Assembly: GCA_016177925.1 (NCBI GenBank)
Contig: JACOUH010000025.1
Span: 1 to 46,307, forward strand
Reading direction: 5' to 3'
Origin: Planctomycetota bacterium
Lineage (GTDB): Bacteria > Planctomycetota > Planctomycetia > Gemmatales > Gemmataceae
Length of the DNA stretch: 46,307 nucleotides
Below are positions 1 to 8,244 of the stretch, one piece after another. Position 1 is the stretch's first letter; each line of letters begins with the position of its first letter. A program made the position numbers and the translations under genes. The notes under the pieces are model-generated. The model saw only the letters and a list, made by a program, of their open reading frames with translations. It ran no database searches and was not told the DNA's origin.

Positions 1-6
1 ACAACA

Positions 7-84
7 GACTCCTTCCGCGGCGGGCGAGGGTGGCCTGTCACACGCCACCACTCTACCGGGCGACTGGACCGCCAGGAAGGAGTC
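7..84. repeat. Inverted repeat with 10-bp arms
   Basis: GACTCCTTCC at 7-16 is the exact reverse complement of GGAAGGAGTC at 75-84. A 58-bp spacer separates them. It may be a transcription end structure for a gene to the left of the window or the edge of an old insertion. No gene is visible in 1-261. Confidence 0.4.
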
Positions 85-135
85 GTTTCCTTTGATCATC
101 GACACACCGATACAAACGTTGAGCGCAACTTCAAA

Positions 136-260
136 ACGCGCAAGCGAGGGATAACGTCCGCCCTCGCCTTTTGTAGGACGGATTTTCAATCCGTCCGGGC
201 TTCATGTCCGGACGGATTGGAAATCCGTCCTACAACCTCGCTGGCGCGTCGGGCTAATCG
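136..260. repeat. Nested palindromic repeats
   Basis: The inner hairpin has 27-bp arms at 172-198 and 208-234 with one mismatch (core GGACGGATT). It sits between the two arms of a different palindrome: ACGCGCAAGCGAGG at 136-149 and its partner CCTCGCTGGCGCGTCGGGCT at 236-255. The outer family recurs intact at 5630-5684 and 8178-8232. One mobile hairpin therefore seems to have inserted into another. Confidence 0.75.
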
Positions 261-261
261 A

Positions 262-558
262 TTAGTTGTAGCTCGGGCCGGGGGCTGGACCGCGCAGCGG
301 TCCCGAGCCGCCCCGCGGATTGCCCGGAGTGCCTGGACCGCCCGGATCGGTGCTGCCGTCCAGGTTCGGCCGGCGGATCAGGCCCTGGTTCAGCGTGTCG
401 CGCGGGAACTTCGGTGGGGTCAGGTAGCGATCTTCGCCGGGCGGCGAACGATATTGCTCAGGCGGTTCCGGCGGCTTGATCTGCTGATCCGTCGTCGTGC
501 AGCCGCACAGACCCAGCAGCACCGCCGCCCACAGGTCGAGTCTTCTCATTCGGCGCAT
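262..558 (-). CDS. Small proline-rich lipoprotein
   Basis: This is a predicted 98-residue secreted lipoprotein. A short basic N-terminus and hydrophobic stretch (residues 7-17) lead into the lipobox LCGC at residues 17-20, so Cys20 would be lipidated. The mature part is low-complexity and rich in Pro, Gly and Asn, with no recognisable domain. The start at 558 is preferred because GGGGAGGA lies just upstream of this ATG on the minus strand; the longer in-frame extension has no lipoprotein logic. It is divergent from the RdgC-like gene, with 236 bp between. Function unknown; small proline-rich lipoproteins of this kind are common in planctomycetes (general knowledge). Confidence 0.65.
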   Translation of the reverse strand: MRRMRRLDLWAAVLLGLCGCTTTDQQIKPPEPPEQYRSPPGEDRYLTPPKFPRDTLNQGLIRRPNLDGSTDPGGPGTPGNPRGGSGPLRGPAPGPSYN

Positions 559-794
559 TGCATCCTCCCCGCACCGCAAGGTCGACCGGCGTCGCACTCC
601 TCGAGTCGAGGGGCCGACATATACCCGCCCGTACAGCGCCGTCAAGAGCGCCTCGACCGGGACACCCTTATCATCGGGCACCGCCCGCCCCTTCCTCCAG
701 TCCGCCCCGACTCCAGCCCCCCGCAACCCCGGCCGATACTTATGAACACAACATCAGGCGGATCGACTTTGACCTTCTTTTGAGGACGACCACG

Positions 795-1973
795 ATGGGC
801 TTCTTCTCGGGCCGCGTCACCTGCACCCGCTTTCGGGTCGTGGGGCACTCGCCGGGTATGTTCGGGCCGGTGCATCTGAAGCGGTTGGAGGCACACGCGG
901 CGGGCAAGCAAAAGACGATGGCGGCCGACGGGGTCGAGGTGGGCTGGGCGGCGGGCGACCACATCCTCGACACGCGCTTCGACCTGGCCAAGAACATCAT
1001 CAACGACACCCTCCACTTCGCCATCCGCATCGATCAACAGAAGTTGCCCGCTGACCTGTTGCGAGCCTATGCCCAGGTCGAACTGGAGGGACTGGCGGCG
1101 AAGAACCCCAGCGGACTCCCCAGCGCCCGCCAGAAACGCGAGGCCCGCCAGACAGCACGCGACCGTCTTGAGGAGGAGGCGAAGGACGGTCGCTTTTTGA
1201 AACGCAGGATGGTCCCGCTTCTATGGGACGCCGGCTCGAACGAGGTGCTGGTCGGCACCGGCAGCCTGACGGCGATTGACCGGCTGCACACGCTCTTCCA
1301 GCAGACATTCGGCCAGGCCTTCGAGCCGCTGACGAGTGGGCGACAGGCATTCCTGCTGGCGGAGTCGCGGCAGCAGACACGCGGCGTCGACGACGCTGAC
1401 CCGTCGCCGTTCGTGCCGGGAGTGTCGACAACCCAGGTGGCCTGGACGCCCGATGAGAACAGCCGCGATTACCTGGGCAACGAGTTCCTGCTGTGGCTGT
1501 GGTTCCTGCTCGATGCGGAGAGCGACACGATCACCTTGAGCGATGGCTCACAGGTCGCCCTGATGCTGACGCGGACGCTGGTGCTGGAGTGTCCCCGAGC
1601 GCAGACGGGCAAGGAGACGATCACGAGCGACGGGCCGACTCGGCTGCCGGAGGCGCGGCGGGCGATCCAGGCGGGCAAGCTGCCGCGCAAGGTCGGCATG
1701 ATCCTCGCCCGCCACGATCAGCAGTATGAGCTGACCTTCCAGGGCGAGACACTGGCGGTCAGTGGAGCGCGGTTGCCCGCCGCCGAGGCGGTCGAGGAAC
1801 GCGCGCGCCTGGAGGAGCGCATCACGCAACTGCGGCACCTGTTGGAAACGCTCGATCTGCTGTACGACACCTTCTGCCGGCTGCGCACAACCGATGCCTG
1901 GCCGAAGGAATTGGCGCGCGTGCAGAAATGGCTAGCGCGCGAAGAACGCAGCCGCCTGTCAGCGATCGGCTAA
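795..1973 (+). CDS. RdgC-like recombination-associated protein
   Basis: This 392-residue protein resembles the RdgC family in layout. RdgC binds dsDNA as a ring and modulates RecA in proteobacteria. The similar features are an early Gly-Trp segment (VGWAAGD), a KLP segment followed by a long charged helix (LPSARQKREARQTARDRL), then PLLWD and a VGTGS strand, and an NEFLLWLWF segment in the second half. The C-terminus is helical and probably coiled. ATG 795 is chosen because GAGG lies about 10 nt upstream and similarity begins there. The assignment rests on motif spacing recalled from the family, not on an alignment. A planctomycete-specific hypothetical family is the alternative. Confidence 0.5.
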   Translation: MGFFSGRVTCTRFRVVGHSPGMFGPVHLKRLEAHAAGKQKTMAADGVEVGWAAGDHILDTRFDLAKNIINDTLHFAIRIDQQKLPADLLRAYAQVELEGLAAKNPSGLPSARQKREARQTARDRLEEEAKDGRFLKRRMVPLLWDAGSNEVLVGTGSLTAIDRLHTLFQQTFGQAFEPLTSGRQAFLLAESRQQTRGVDDADPSPFVPGVSTTQVAWTPDENSRDYLGNEFLLWLWFLLDAESDTITLSDGSQVALMLTRTLVLECPRAQTGKETITSDGPTRLPEARRAIQAGKLPRKVGMILARHDQQYELTFQGETLAVSGARLPAAEAVEERARLEERITQLRHLLETLDLLYDTFCRLRTTDAWPKELARVQKWLAREERSRLSAIG

Positions 1974-2082
1974 GTGCGGGATGGTCCGCCTCTGGTCGAC
2001 ACGGCGGAGGGAGGTACAACATCTCAAGAACGCCCGCCACGGCAGGCCCCACAGAAGACATTCAAAAAGGGACTCCTCCGTA

Positions 2083-2161
2083 GGGACAGCCGGCTCGGCT
2101 GTCCCACCCCGACAGGCGAGCCGCCTGTCGCTACGGCAACCCGACAGGCGAGCCGCCTGTC
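2083..2161. repeat. Three tandem palindromic hairpins upstream of sdhC
   Basis: Perfect hairpins lie at 2083-2105 (arms GGGACAGCCG/CGGCTGTCCC), 2111-2129 and 2143-2161. The last two are identical (arms GACAGGCG/CGCCTGTC, loop AGC) with a 32-bp period. A related palindrome lies at 15873-15930. They occupy most of the sdhC upstream region and could affect transcript ends or stability. Confidence 0.8.
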
Positions 2162-2202
2162 GCTACGGAAGGCGCCGGGGCGGACGAATCGAGGTACACG
2201 CG

Positions 2203-2877
2203 GTGTTCCGATCGTCGATCGGTCGCAAGGCGCTGATGGCTGTCACCGGCTTCGGGCTACTCGGCTACGTCATCGTCCACATGATCGGGAACCTTCAGGT
2301 CTACCAGGGCCCCGACGCCCTGAACGCCTACGCCAAGATGCTCAAGGGCATGGCCACCCTGCTCTGGGGTGCCCGCCTCACGCTGCTGGTGCTCTTCGCC
2401 GCCCACGTCTACCTGGGTGTCGCTCTCTACCGGGAAAACCGAGCCGCTCGGCCGATCGGCTATGTCCGCTTCCAGTACGAGCAGGCCAGCGTAGCCACGC
2501 GGACGATGCTGCTGTCAGGGCTCGTGATCCTGGCATTCGTGATCTTCCATCTCCTTCATTTCACCTTCGCCGCTGTCCAGCCCGAGTACGCCGAGTGGAA
2601 GGACCCGGCCGGCCGCCCCGACGTCTATGCGATGGTCGTCCACGGCTTTCGCAACCCGGTCATCACCACCAGCTACGTCGTGGCCCAGCTCTTCCTCGGG
2701 CTGCACCTCTACCATGCGGTGCCGAGCATGTTTCAGTCGGTCGGGCTGAAGCACCCCCGGTACAACCCCCTGATCCGCACGCTCGGCGTGGTCATCCCTC
2801 TTGTCATCGTGGCCGGCAACGTCTCGATGCCGCTGAGCATCCTGTTCGGCATCGTCGGAACATCGGTTGGAGGTTGA
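2203..2877 (+). CDS. sdhC: Succinate dehydrogenase/fumarate reductase cytochrome b558 subunit
   Basis: This is the membrane anchor and heme b subunit (224 aa) of succinate:quinone oxidoreductase. It starts with the typical [15 protein letters not shown] segment and has about five hydrophobic helices. Candidate heme-ligand histidines lie in [24 protein letters not shown] and [11 protein letters not shown]. The layout matches the single-subunit b558 type (di-heme SdhC), so no SdhD is expected. GTG 2203 is chosen as start because GAGG lies 8 nt upstream and the conserved N-terminus begins there; the upstream in-frame extension runs through hairpin repeats. Its stop is 1 bp before the sdhA GTG, so the genes are translationally coupled. 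Confidence 0.93.
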   Translation: MFRSSIGRKALMAVTGFGLLGYVIVHMIGNLQVYQGPDALNAYAKMLKGMATLLWGARLTLLVLFAAHVYLGVALYRENRAARPIGYVRFQYEQASVATRTMLLSGLVILAFVIFHLLHFTFAAVQPEYAEWKDPAGRPDVYAMVVHGFRNPVITTSYVVAQLFLGLHLYHAVPSMFQSVGLKHPRYNPLIRTLGVVIPLVIVAGNVSMPLSILFGIVGTSVGG

Positions 2878-2878
2878 T

Positions 2879-4792
2879 GTGGAACTCGACGCCAAGGTCC
2901 CCGGCGGCCCGCTCGAGACCAAGTGGGAACGCTACCGCAGCGACGTCAAGCTGGTCAGCCCGGGCAATAAGCGCAAGTACAAGGTCCTCATTGTCGGCAC
3001 GGGATTGGCCGGCGCCGCGGCGGCGGCGACGCTTGCCGAGTTGGGCTACGGCGTGGAGGTGTTCACCTTCCACGACAGCCCGCGGCGAGCCCACAGCATC
3101 GCCGCCCAGGGCGGCATCAACGCCGCCAAGAACTACCAGAACGACGGCGACAGCGTCTGGCGTCTCTTCTACGACACCCTCAAGGGCGGAGACTTCCGCT
3201 CGCGCGAGGCGAATGTCTACCGCCTCGCCGAGGTCAGCCTCAACATCATCGACCAGTGCGTCGCCCAGGGCGTGCCGTTTGCGCGCGAGTACGGGGGGCT
3301 GCTCGCCAATCGTTCCTTCGGCGGCGCCCAGGTGTCGCGCACCTTCTACTGCCGCGGACAGACCGGCCAGCAGCTGCTGCTCGGAGCGTACCAGGCCCTG
3401 TCGCGCCAGGTCGGCGAGGGCCGCATTGCCCTGCACACCTACGCCGAGATGCTCGATCTAATCGTCGACGACAGGAAGGCCCAGGGCATCGTCGTCCGTG
3501 ACCTGCGGACCGGCGCCATCCGTTCGTATACCGGCGACGCGGTCATCCTGGCGACGGGGGGTTACAGCAACGTCTTCTATTTGTCGACGAACGCGGCGGG
3601 CTGCAACGTGACGGCGACCTTCCGGGCCTACAAGCGCGGCGCCGCCTTCGCCAACCCGTGTTACACGCAGATCCATCCGACCTGTATTCCCGTCCGCGGC
3701 GACTATCAGAAGAAGCTTACGCTGATGTCGGAGTCGCTGCGCAACGACGGCCGCGTCTGGGTGCCCAAGGAGAGCGCCGATCGCCGCCCGCCGGACCAGG
3801 TGCCCGACCCCGATCGCGACTACTATCTGGAGCGGATGTATCCCAGTTACGGCAACCTGGCGCCGCGCGACATCGCGTCGCGGGCGGCCAAGAAGGTCTG
3901 CGACGAGGGCCGCGGCGTCGGCGAGGGCGGCCGCGGCGTCTATCTCGACTTCCAGGACGCGATGGCCCGCGCCGGCGAGGCGGTGATCCGCGAGAAGTAC
4001 GGCAACCTGTTCGACATGTATCACGAGATCACCGGCGAGGACCCGTACCGCGTGCCGATGCGGATCTACCCGGCGCCGCACTACACGATGGGCGGGCTGT
4101 GGGTCGACTACAACCTGATGAGCAACCTGCCGGGGCTGTTTGTCCTCGGCGAGGCCAACTTCTCCGATCACGGCGCCAATCGCCTTGGGGCCAGCGCCCT
4201 GATGCAGGGCCTCGCCGACGGCTACTTCATCATTTCGTACACGATCGGCAGCTACCTGGCGACGAAAAAGGCGGGCCGCCTCGCCGCCGACGCGGCTGCC
4301 TGCCGGCAGACCGAGCAGGAGGTCAAGCAGCGCATCAGCCGGATTCTCAGCATCAAGGGCAAGCGGACCGCGACGTCGATCCATCACGAGCTGGGCAAGT
4401 TGCTGTGGGACCGCTGCGGCATGGCCCGTAACGAGCAGGGCCTGAAGAAGGCGCTGCAGGGCATCCCGGCGCTGCGCGAGGAGTTCTGGCACAACGTCTC
4501 GGTGCCGGGAGACGGCGACGACCTCAACCAGGCCCTCGAGTACGCGGGCCGCGTCGCCGACTATCTCGAGTTTGCCGAGCTGTTGTGTCTGGATGCCCTG
4601 ACGCGCAACGAGTCGTGTGGCGGGCACTTCCGTGAGGAGCATCAGACGCTGGAGGGCGAGGCACGCCGCGATGATGAGCAGTACAGCTTCGTCAGCGCCT
4701 GGGAATATGCCGGGCCAGACAAGTCACCCGCCCTGAACAAAGAGCCGCTGAGGTTCCAGCGGGTGCATCCCAGCGAGCGGAGTTACAAATAA
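2879..4792 (+). CDS. sdhA: Succinate dehydrogenase/fumarate reductase flavoprotein subunit
   Basis: This is the catalytic subunit (637 aa) that oxidises succinate to fumarate with covalently bound FAD. The Rossmann motif VGTGLAG is at residues 39-45. The flavinylation segment [15 protein letters not shown] carries His72. Active-site blocks include [19 protein letters not shown] and [20 protein letters not shown]. Length is normal for the family. GTG 2879 has GGAGG 5 nt upstream; an in-frame TTG at 2867 is less likely. The stop overlaps the sdhB start (TAATG), completing a tight sdhCAB operon. The enzyme could run as fumarate reductase under anoxia, which sequence alone does not decide. Confidence 0.96.
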   Translation: MELDAKVPGGPLETKWERYRSDVKLVSPGNKRKYKVLIVGTGLAGAAAAATLAELGYGVEVFTFHDSPRRAHSIAAQGGINAAKNYQNDGDSVWRLFYDTLKGGDFRSREANVYRLAEVSLNIIDQCVAQGVPFAREYGGLLANRSFGGAQVSRTFYCRGQTGQQLLLGAYQALSRQVGEGRIALHTYAEMLDLIVDDRKAQGIVVRDLRTGAIRSYTGDAVILATGGYSNVFYLSTNAAGCNVTATFRAYKRGAAFANPCYTQIHPTCIPVRGDYQKKLTLMSESLRNDGRVWVPKESADRRPPDQVPDPDRDYYLERMYPSYGNLAPRDIASRAAKKVCDEGRGVGEGGRGVYLDFQDAMARAGEAVIREKYGNLFDMYHEITGEDPYRVPMRIYPAPHYTMGGLWVDYNLMSNLPGLFVLGEANFSDHGANRLGASALMQGLADGYFIISYTIGSYLATKKAGRLAADAAACRQTEQEVKQRISRILSIKGKRTATSIHHELGKLLWDRCGMARNEQGLKKALQGIPALREEFWHNVSVPGDGDDLNQALEYAGRVADYLEFAELLCLDALTRNESCGGHFREEHQTLEGEARRDDEQYSFVSAWEYAGPDKSPALNKEPLRFQRVHPSERSYK

Positions 4793-5625
4793 TGCGAGTG
4801 ACGCTGCACGTCTGGCGCCAGAAGAACGCGCGGAGTGAGGGGAAATTGGTGACGTACCAGGTCCCCCAGGTCGATCCCGACATGTCGTTCCTGGAGATGC
4901 TGGACGTCCTCAATGAGGAATTGGTCGGCAAGGGCGAGGAGCCGATCGCCTTTGACTACGACTGTCGCGAGGGCATCTGCGGAACCTGTTCGCTGGTGAT
5001 CAACGGCCGGCCGCACGGTCCCGAGGGCGGAGCGGCCACCTGTCAGGTCTACATGCGCAACTTCCACGACGGCGACGAGATCTACATCGAGCCGTGGCGG
5101 GCGCGAGCGTTTCCGCTGATCAAGGACCTTGTCGTCGACCGCAGTGCCTTTGACCGTGTCATTCAGGCGGGCGGGTTTGTGTCGGTCAACACGGGCGGGA
5201 CGCCCGACGGCAACACGCTGCCGATCGCAAAGACGACACAGGAGAAGGCGATGGACGCGGCGGCGTGCATCGGCTGCGGCGCCTGCGTCGCGGCGTGTCC
5301 GAACGCCTCGGCGATGCTCTTCGTCGCCGCCAAGGTTTCGCACCTGGGCTTGCTGCCACAGGGCCAGCCGGAGCGCGCCCGCCGGGCGAGGAAGATGGTC
5401 GCGCAGATGGACGCCGAGGGCTTTGGCAACTGCTCGAATTATTTCGAGTGTGAGGCAGCCTGTCCCAAGGAGATCAGCGTCGAGTTCATCGCCTGGATGA
5501 ACCGCGATTATCTCAAGGCGCGGCTGACGGAGCCGGACACCGTCACGCCGGGGATGGGGGCGAAGGTCGGCCCGTCGCCGGTCGCCGGCCACGACGCCAC
5601 GGCGAAGAAACACCCCGTCGCCTGA
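4792..5625 (+). CDS. sdhB: Succinate dehydrogenase/fumarate reductase iron-sulfur subunit
   Basis: This is the electron-transfer subunit (277 aa). The N-terminal 2Fe-2S ferredoxin part uses Cys58, Cys63, Cys66 and Cys84 (CREGICGTC and later TC). The C-terminal part has [12 protein letters not shown] (Cys159, 162, 165, 169) and a second set in [15 protein letters not shown] (Cys214, 220, 224), supporting the 4Fe-4S and 3Fe-4S/4Fe-4S centres. The ATG overlaps the sdhA stop by one base. About 35 residues after the last conserved segment are a low-complexity tail. A 55-bp hairpin follows 4 bp after the stop and may end the operon transcript. Confidence 0.95.
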   Translation: MRVTLHVWRQKNARSEGKLVTYQVPQVDPDMSFLEMLDVLNEELVGKGEEPIAFDYDCREGICGTCSLVINGRPHGPEGGAATCQVYMRNFHDGDEIYIEPWRARAFPLIKDLVVDRSAFDRVIQAGGFVSVNTGGTPDGNTLPIAKTTQEKAMDAAACIGCGACVAACPNASAMLFVAAKVSHLGLLPQGQPERARRARKMVAQMDAEGFGNCSNYFECEAACPKEISVEFIAWMNRDYLKARLTEPDTVTPGMGAKVGPSPVAGHDATAKKHPVA

Positions 5626-5629
5626 GCGA

Positions 5630-5684
5630 TTAGCCCGACGCGCAAGCGAGGCGAGAAGAAACCCTCGCTTGCGCGTCGGGCTAA
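5630..5684. repeat. Palindromic repeat (AGCCCGACGCGCAAGCGAGG family)
   Basis: Perfect 22-bp arms lie at 5630-5651 and 5663-5684 with an 11-bp loop, directly after sdhB. The 31 bp at 5621-5651 are identical to 8169-8199. It could act as a transcript end without a T-run. Confidence 0.85.
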
Positions 5685-5785
5685 GCAGGGAGTGGCGGCG
5701 CTTTCTCTTTCCCTTCGACCGTGACCGCGGCTACCATGATCAAAGGTGATGTTGGAGAGTAACCATCCCCGTTGAGCCCGTCGCC

Positions 5786-7666
5786 ATGTCCAACGCCCTC
5801 CCGATCCCCGAACGACTCGGCCGTTACCGGATCTTGCAGAAGCTGGGCGAGGGCGGCATGGGCGCCGTCTATCTCGCCGAGGATACGAAGCTGCGCCGCA
5901 AGGTCGCCGTCAAGGTGCCGCATCTCAGTGAGGCGGACGGGCAGAACGTCATCAATCGCTTCTACCGCGAGGCCCGCATCGCCGCCGCCGTCGATCATCC
6001 TCATATCTGCCCGATCCACGATGTCGGCGAACACGAAAGCGTCCACTTCCTCGTGATGCCGTTCATCGACGGCACGCCCCTGTCGCGCCTAGTCAACGCC
6101 GATCGTCCCTGGCCGCCCGCGCAGGCCGTGGCCCTTGTGCGGAAGCTGGCACTGGCGGTCGAGGTGATGCACCAACGCGGGCTGATCCATCGCGACCTCA
6201 AGCCAGGCAACGTCCTGATCCGGCCGAGCGGCGAGCCGGTGCTGATGGACTTCGGCCTGGCCCGCTCCTTCACGGGCCAGAGCCGCCAGTTGACCGCCAC
6301 CGGGGCCAGCGTCGGCACGCCGGCGTACATGTCTCCCGAGCAGGTCCTGGGACAAAAAGACATCGGGCCGGCCACCGACATCTACAGCATGGGAGTGATT
6401 CTGTACGAATTGCTGACGGGGTGCCTCCCCTTCATCGGCCCGCTGGCCGCCCTCTACGGCCAGATTCTCCACGCGGACGCCGAACCGCCGTCGGCGAGCC
6501 GGCCAGGGTTGGACGCCGGTCTCGACGCCGTTTGCCTCAAAGCGATGGCGAAGGAGCCCAAGCAGCGCTTCGCCAGCATGGCGGAGCTAGCCGCGGATCT
6601 TGGTTGCTACCTCGAACGCAACCCGGACCCCGAGCCCCCGCCGCAGAGGCAGAGCCCTTCGCCCAACGAGGCAATGGACGGGCGAATCCCTTGCCCGTCC
6701 TGCGGACGGCAACTCCGATTTGCTGCTTCGTTGTGGGGCAAGCAGGGCCGTTGCCCGCACTGCCAGCACGCCTTTCGCCTCCCCAGCACGCCGGCCGAGT
6801 TACCCACTCTTTTCCCCACTGGCGCGGTGAGTCTCGTGGCTCCTGTCCTCGTTCCAGCCGCCACACCCCCTCTGGCAAAGGAGTTCACCAACTCGCTCCG
6901 CATGAAGTTCGTGCTGATTCCCGCGGGGACGTTCCTCATGGGCTCGCCTGAAGACGAACAGGACCGTGGTGAAGACGAAGACCCCCAGCACGAGGTGGAG
7001 ATCACCCGCCCCTTCTACATGGGGGTGTATCAGGTGACGCAGGACGAGTATCACCGTCTGATGGGCCAAAACCCCAGCTGGTTCGCCCGTTCAGGAAGTG
7101 GCGCGGATAAGGTGAAGAAACTGAACACTCGACAACATCCCGTCGAGAGCGTGTCCTGGGATGACGCGGTGGCCTTCTGCCGCAAGCTGTCGGAACAGCC
7201 CGAAGAGAAGAAAAATGGACGGGTGTACCGCTTGCCGACTGAGGCGGAATGGGAATATGCTTGTCGGGGAGGGGCTAACTCTTCAACACCCTTCGCCTTC
7301 GGGAATTCCATCTCTTCGACGCAGGCCAACTTCGACGGCAACTATCCGTACAAGGCCACCAAGGGACCGTACCTGGAACGAACCACTCCGGTCGGCTCGT
7401 ACCAGCCCAACGCCTTTGGGCTATTCGACATGCATGGAAACGTCTGGGAATGGTGTGCCGACTGGTTCGACGAGAACTACTACAACCAGAGCCCTCGGCA
7501 AGATCCGCAAGGGCCGCAAAACGGAACCCTCCGCGTCCTGCGCGGCGGTTCGTGGTACTTTGCTGGCCACAGCTGCCGCTCCGCCTGCCGCGGCGGGGAC
7601 GCGCCAGTCAGCCGCAACGACTACGTCGGCTTCCGCGTCGTCTGCGTCGCCCCCAGGACTCCGTAA
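5786..7666 (+). CDS. Serine/threonine protein kinase fused to an FGE/SUMF1-type domain
   Basis: This 626-residue cytoplasmic fusion has a Hanks-type kinase at about residues 14-275: glycine loop GEGGMG 21-26, VAVKV with Lys43, HRDLKPGN 135-142, DFG 155-157 and the activation segment GTPAYMSPEQ. A four-cysteine zinc ribbon follows (CPSC at 303-306, CPHC at 323-326). The C-terminus is a formylglycine-generating-enzyme-type fold, from FVLIPAGTFLMGSP through LPTEAEWEYACRGG and NVWEWCADW to RVLRGGSW and GFRVVC. In the active-site region the sequence reads RGGSWYFAGHSC: the second catalytic cysteine of FGE is kept but the first is Phe, so sulfatase-activating chemistry is unlikely. No membrane segment is seen. 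Kinase-FGE fusions are typical of planctomycetes; here the C-terminal domain probably binds a ligand or partner. Confidence 0.9.
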   Translation: MSNALPIPERLGRYRILQKLGEGGMGAVYLAEDTKLRRKVAVKVPHLSEADGQNVINRFYREARIAAAVDHPHICPIHDVGEHESVHFLVMPFIDGTPLSRLVNADRPWPPAQAVALVRKLALAVEVMHQRGLIHRDLKPGNVLIRPSGEPVLMDFGLARSFTGQSRQLTATGASVGTPAYMSPEQVLGQKDIGPATDIYSMGVILYELLTGCLPFIGPLAALYGQILHADAEPPSASRPGLDAGLDAVCLKAMAKEPKQRFASMAELAADLGCYLERNPDPEPPPQRQSPSPNEAMDGRIPCPSCGRQLRFAASLWGKQGRCPHCQHAFRLPSTPAELPTLFPTGAVSLVAPVLVPAATPPLAKEFTNSLRMKFVLIPAGTFLMGSPEDEQDRGEDEDPQHEVEITRPFYMGVYQVTQDEYHRLMGQNPSWFARSGSGADKVKKLNTRQHPVESVSWDDAVAFCRKLSEQPEEKKNGRVYRLPTEAEWEYACRGGANSSTPFAFGNSISSTQANFDGNYPYKATKGPYLERTTPVGSYQPNAFGLFDMHGNVWEWCADWFDENYYNQSPRQDPQGPQNGTLRVLRGGSWYFAGHSCRSACRGGDAPVSRNDYVGFRVVCVAPRTP

Positions 7667-7731
7667 CCTTTTGCTTCTTGTCTTCTTTTCCTCTTGCCTC
7701 CTCCGCCGCGAAGCGGCGCCGCGCACAAAAA

Positions 7732-7827
7732 CCGTACGGAACCAGCGAGACGCTGACGCCGGCCGACTTCGAGCAGAAGTACGGCTTCAAGAACGATCCC
7801 GCGAAGGTGCGGTTGCTGGGCAACTGA
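7732..7827 (+). pseudogene. Remnant C-terminal tail, copy 1
   Basis: An open stretch ending at a TGA at 7825-7827 encodes TPADFEQKYGFKNDPAKVRL plus a few residues. Almost the same peptide and DNA recur at 8108-8167. There is no start codon with a ribosome site of its own. It looks like the last codons of a deleted gene left behind the kinase gene. Confidence 0.5.
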
Positions 7828-7891
7828 CGGCGGACAGCAACGTGCGGTAGAATGAAGTGGCGGGCCTATCGTAATGCGGAGGGCTTTACCG

Positions 7892-8107
7892 ATGAAGGAC
7901 CAACTGGTGCGCCTGACTTACGAAATTGAGGTGCAGCCGGGCGAGCAGCTCCACCTGCCCGAGGCGCTGCTGGCCAGCATTGGCCCGGGCCGCTGGCGCC
8001 TCACCGTCCAGCCGGTGCGCCGGCCGCCGGCGCGGAGCCACGCCGCCTTCCTCAACAGCTATGCCCCGGAAGACGAGGGGCTGTACGATGCCTATCCAGC
8101 CCGGTGA
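7892..8107 (+). CDS. Small hypothetical protein, possible antitoxin-like
   Basis: This 71-residue protein begins MKDQLVRLTYEIEVQPGEQL and ends DEGLYDAYPAR. The first half reads as short beta strands around a PEALLASIGPGRWRLTV core, reminiscent of small swapped-hairpin (AbrB-like) antitoxins; the second half is acidic. This is a resemblance only. ATG 7892 has GGAGGG about 9 nt upstream (7877-7882), better placed than for the in-frame ATG at 7874. No toxin gene follows. The frame runs straight past the TGA at 8105-8107 into a relic peptide, so this locus has been rearranged. Confidence 0.5.
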   Translation: MKDQLVRLTYEIEVQPGEQLHLPEALLASIGPGRWRLTVQPVRRPPARSHAAFLNSYAPEDEGLYDAYPAR

Positions 8108-8167
8108 GAGTTCGAGCAGAAGTACGGCTGGAAGAACGATCCCGCGAAGGTGCGGCTGACGGAGTAA
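8108..8167 (+). pseudogene. Remnant C-terminal tail, copy 2
   Basis: In the same frame as the preceding small gene and right after its TGA, the DNA encodes EFEQKYGWKNDPAKVRLTE and stops at TAA 8165-8167. It is a near copy of the tail at 7765-7827. It most likely records a duplication or deletion that joined the end of one gene to another. Confidence 0.5.
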
Positions 8168-8177
8168 CCCTGAGCGA

Positions 8178-8232
8178 TTAGCCCGACGCGCAAGCGAGGG
8201 TTTCTTCTCCCCTCGCTTGCGCTTCGGGCTAA
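8178..8232. repeat. Palindromic repeat, second full copy
   Basis: Arms 8178-8200 and 8209-8232 pair with one mismatch. This is the same family as 5630-5684. It lies between convergent genes and may separate their transcripts. Confidence 0.8.
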
Positions 8233-8244
8233 TATCGGCTGTTG

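Noticed and set aside
558..794. In-frame extension of the RdgC-like protein upstream of 795
   Set aside because: The extra 79 residues are Arg/Pro/Ser-rich and overlap the divergent lipoprotein's promoter region; a ribosome site precedes ATG 795.
7892..8167. TGA at 8105-8107 as a second selenocysteine or readthrough site
   Set aside because: The residue context (YPAR-TGA-EFEQ) has no redox motif, and the downstream peptide is a near copy of another gene's tail at 7768-7827, so a rearranged gene end explains it better.
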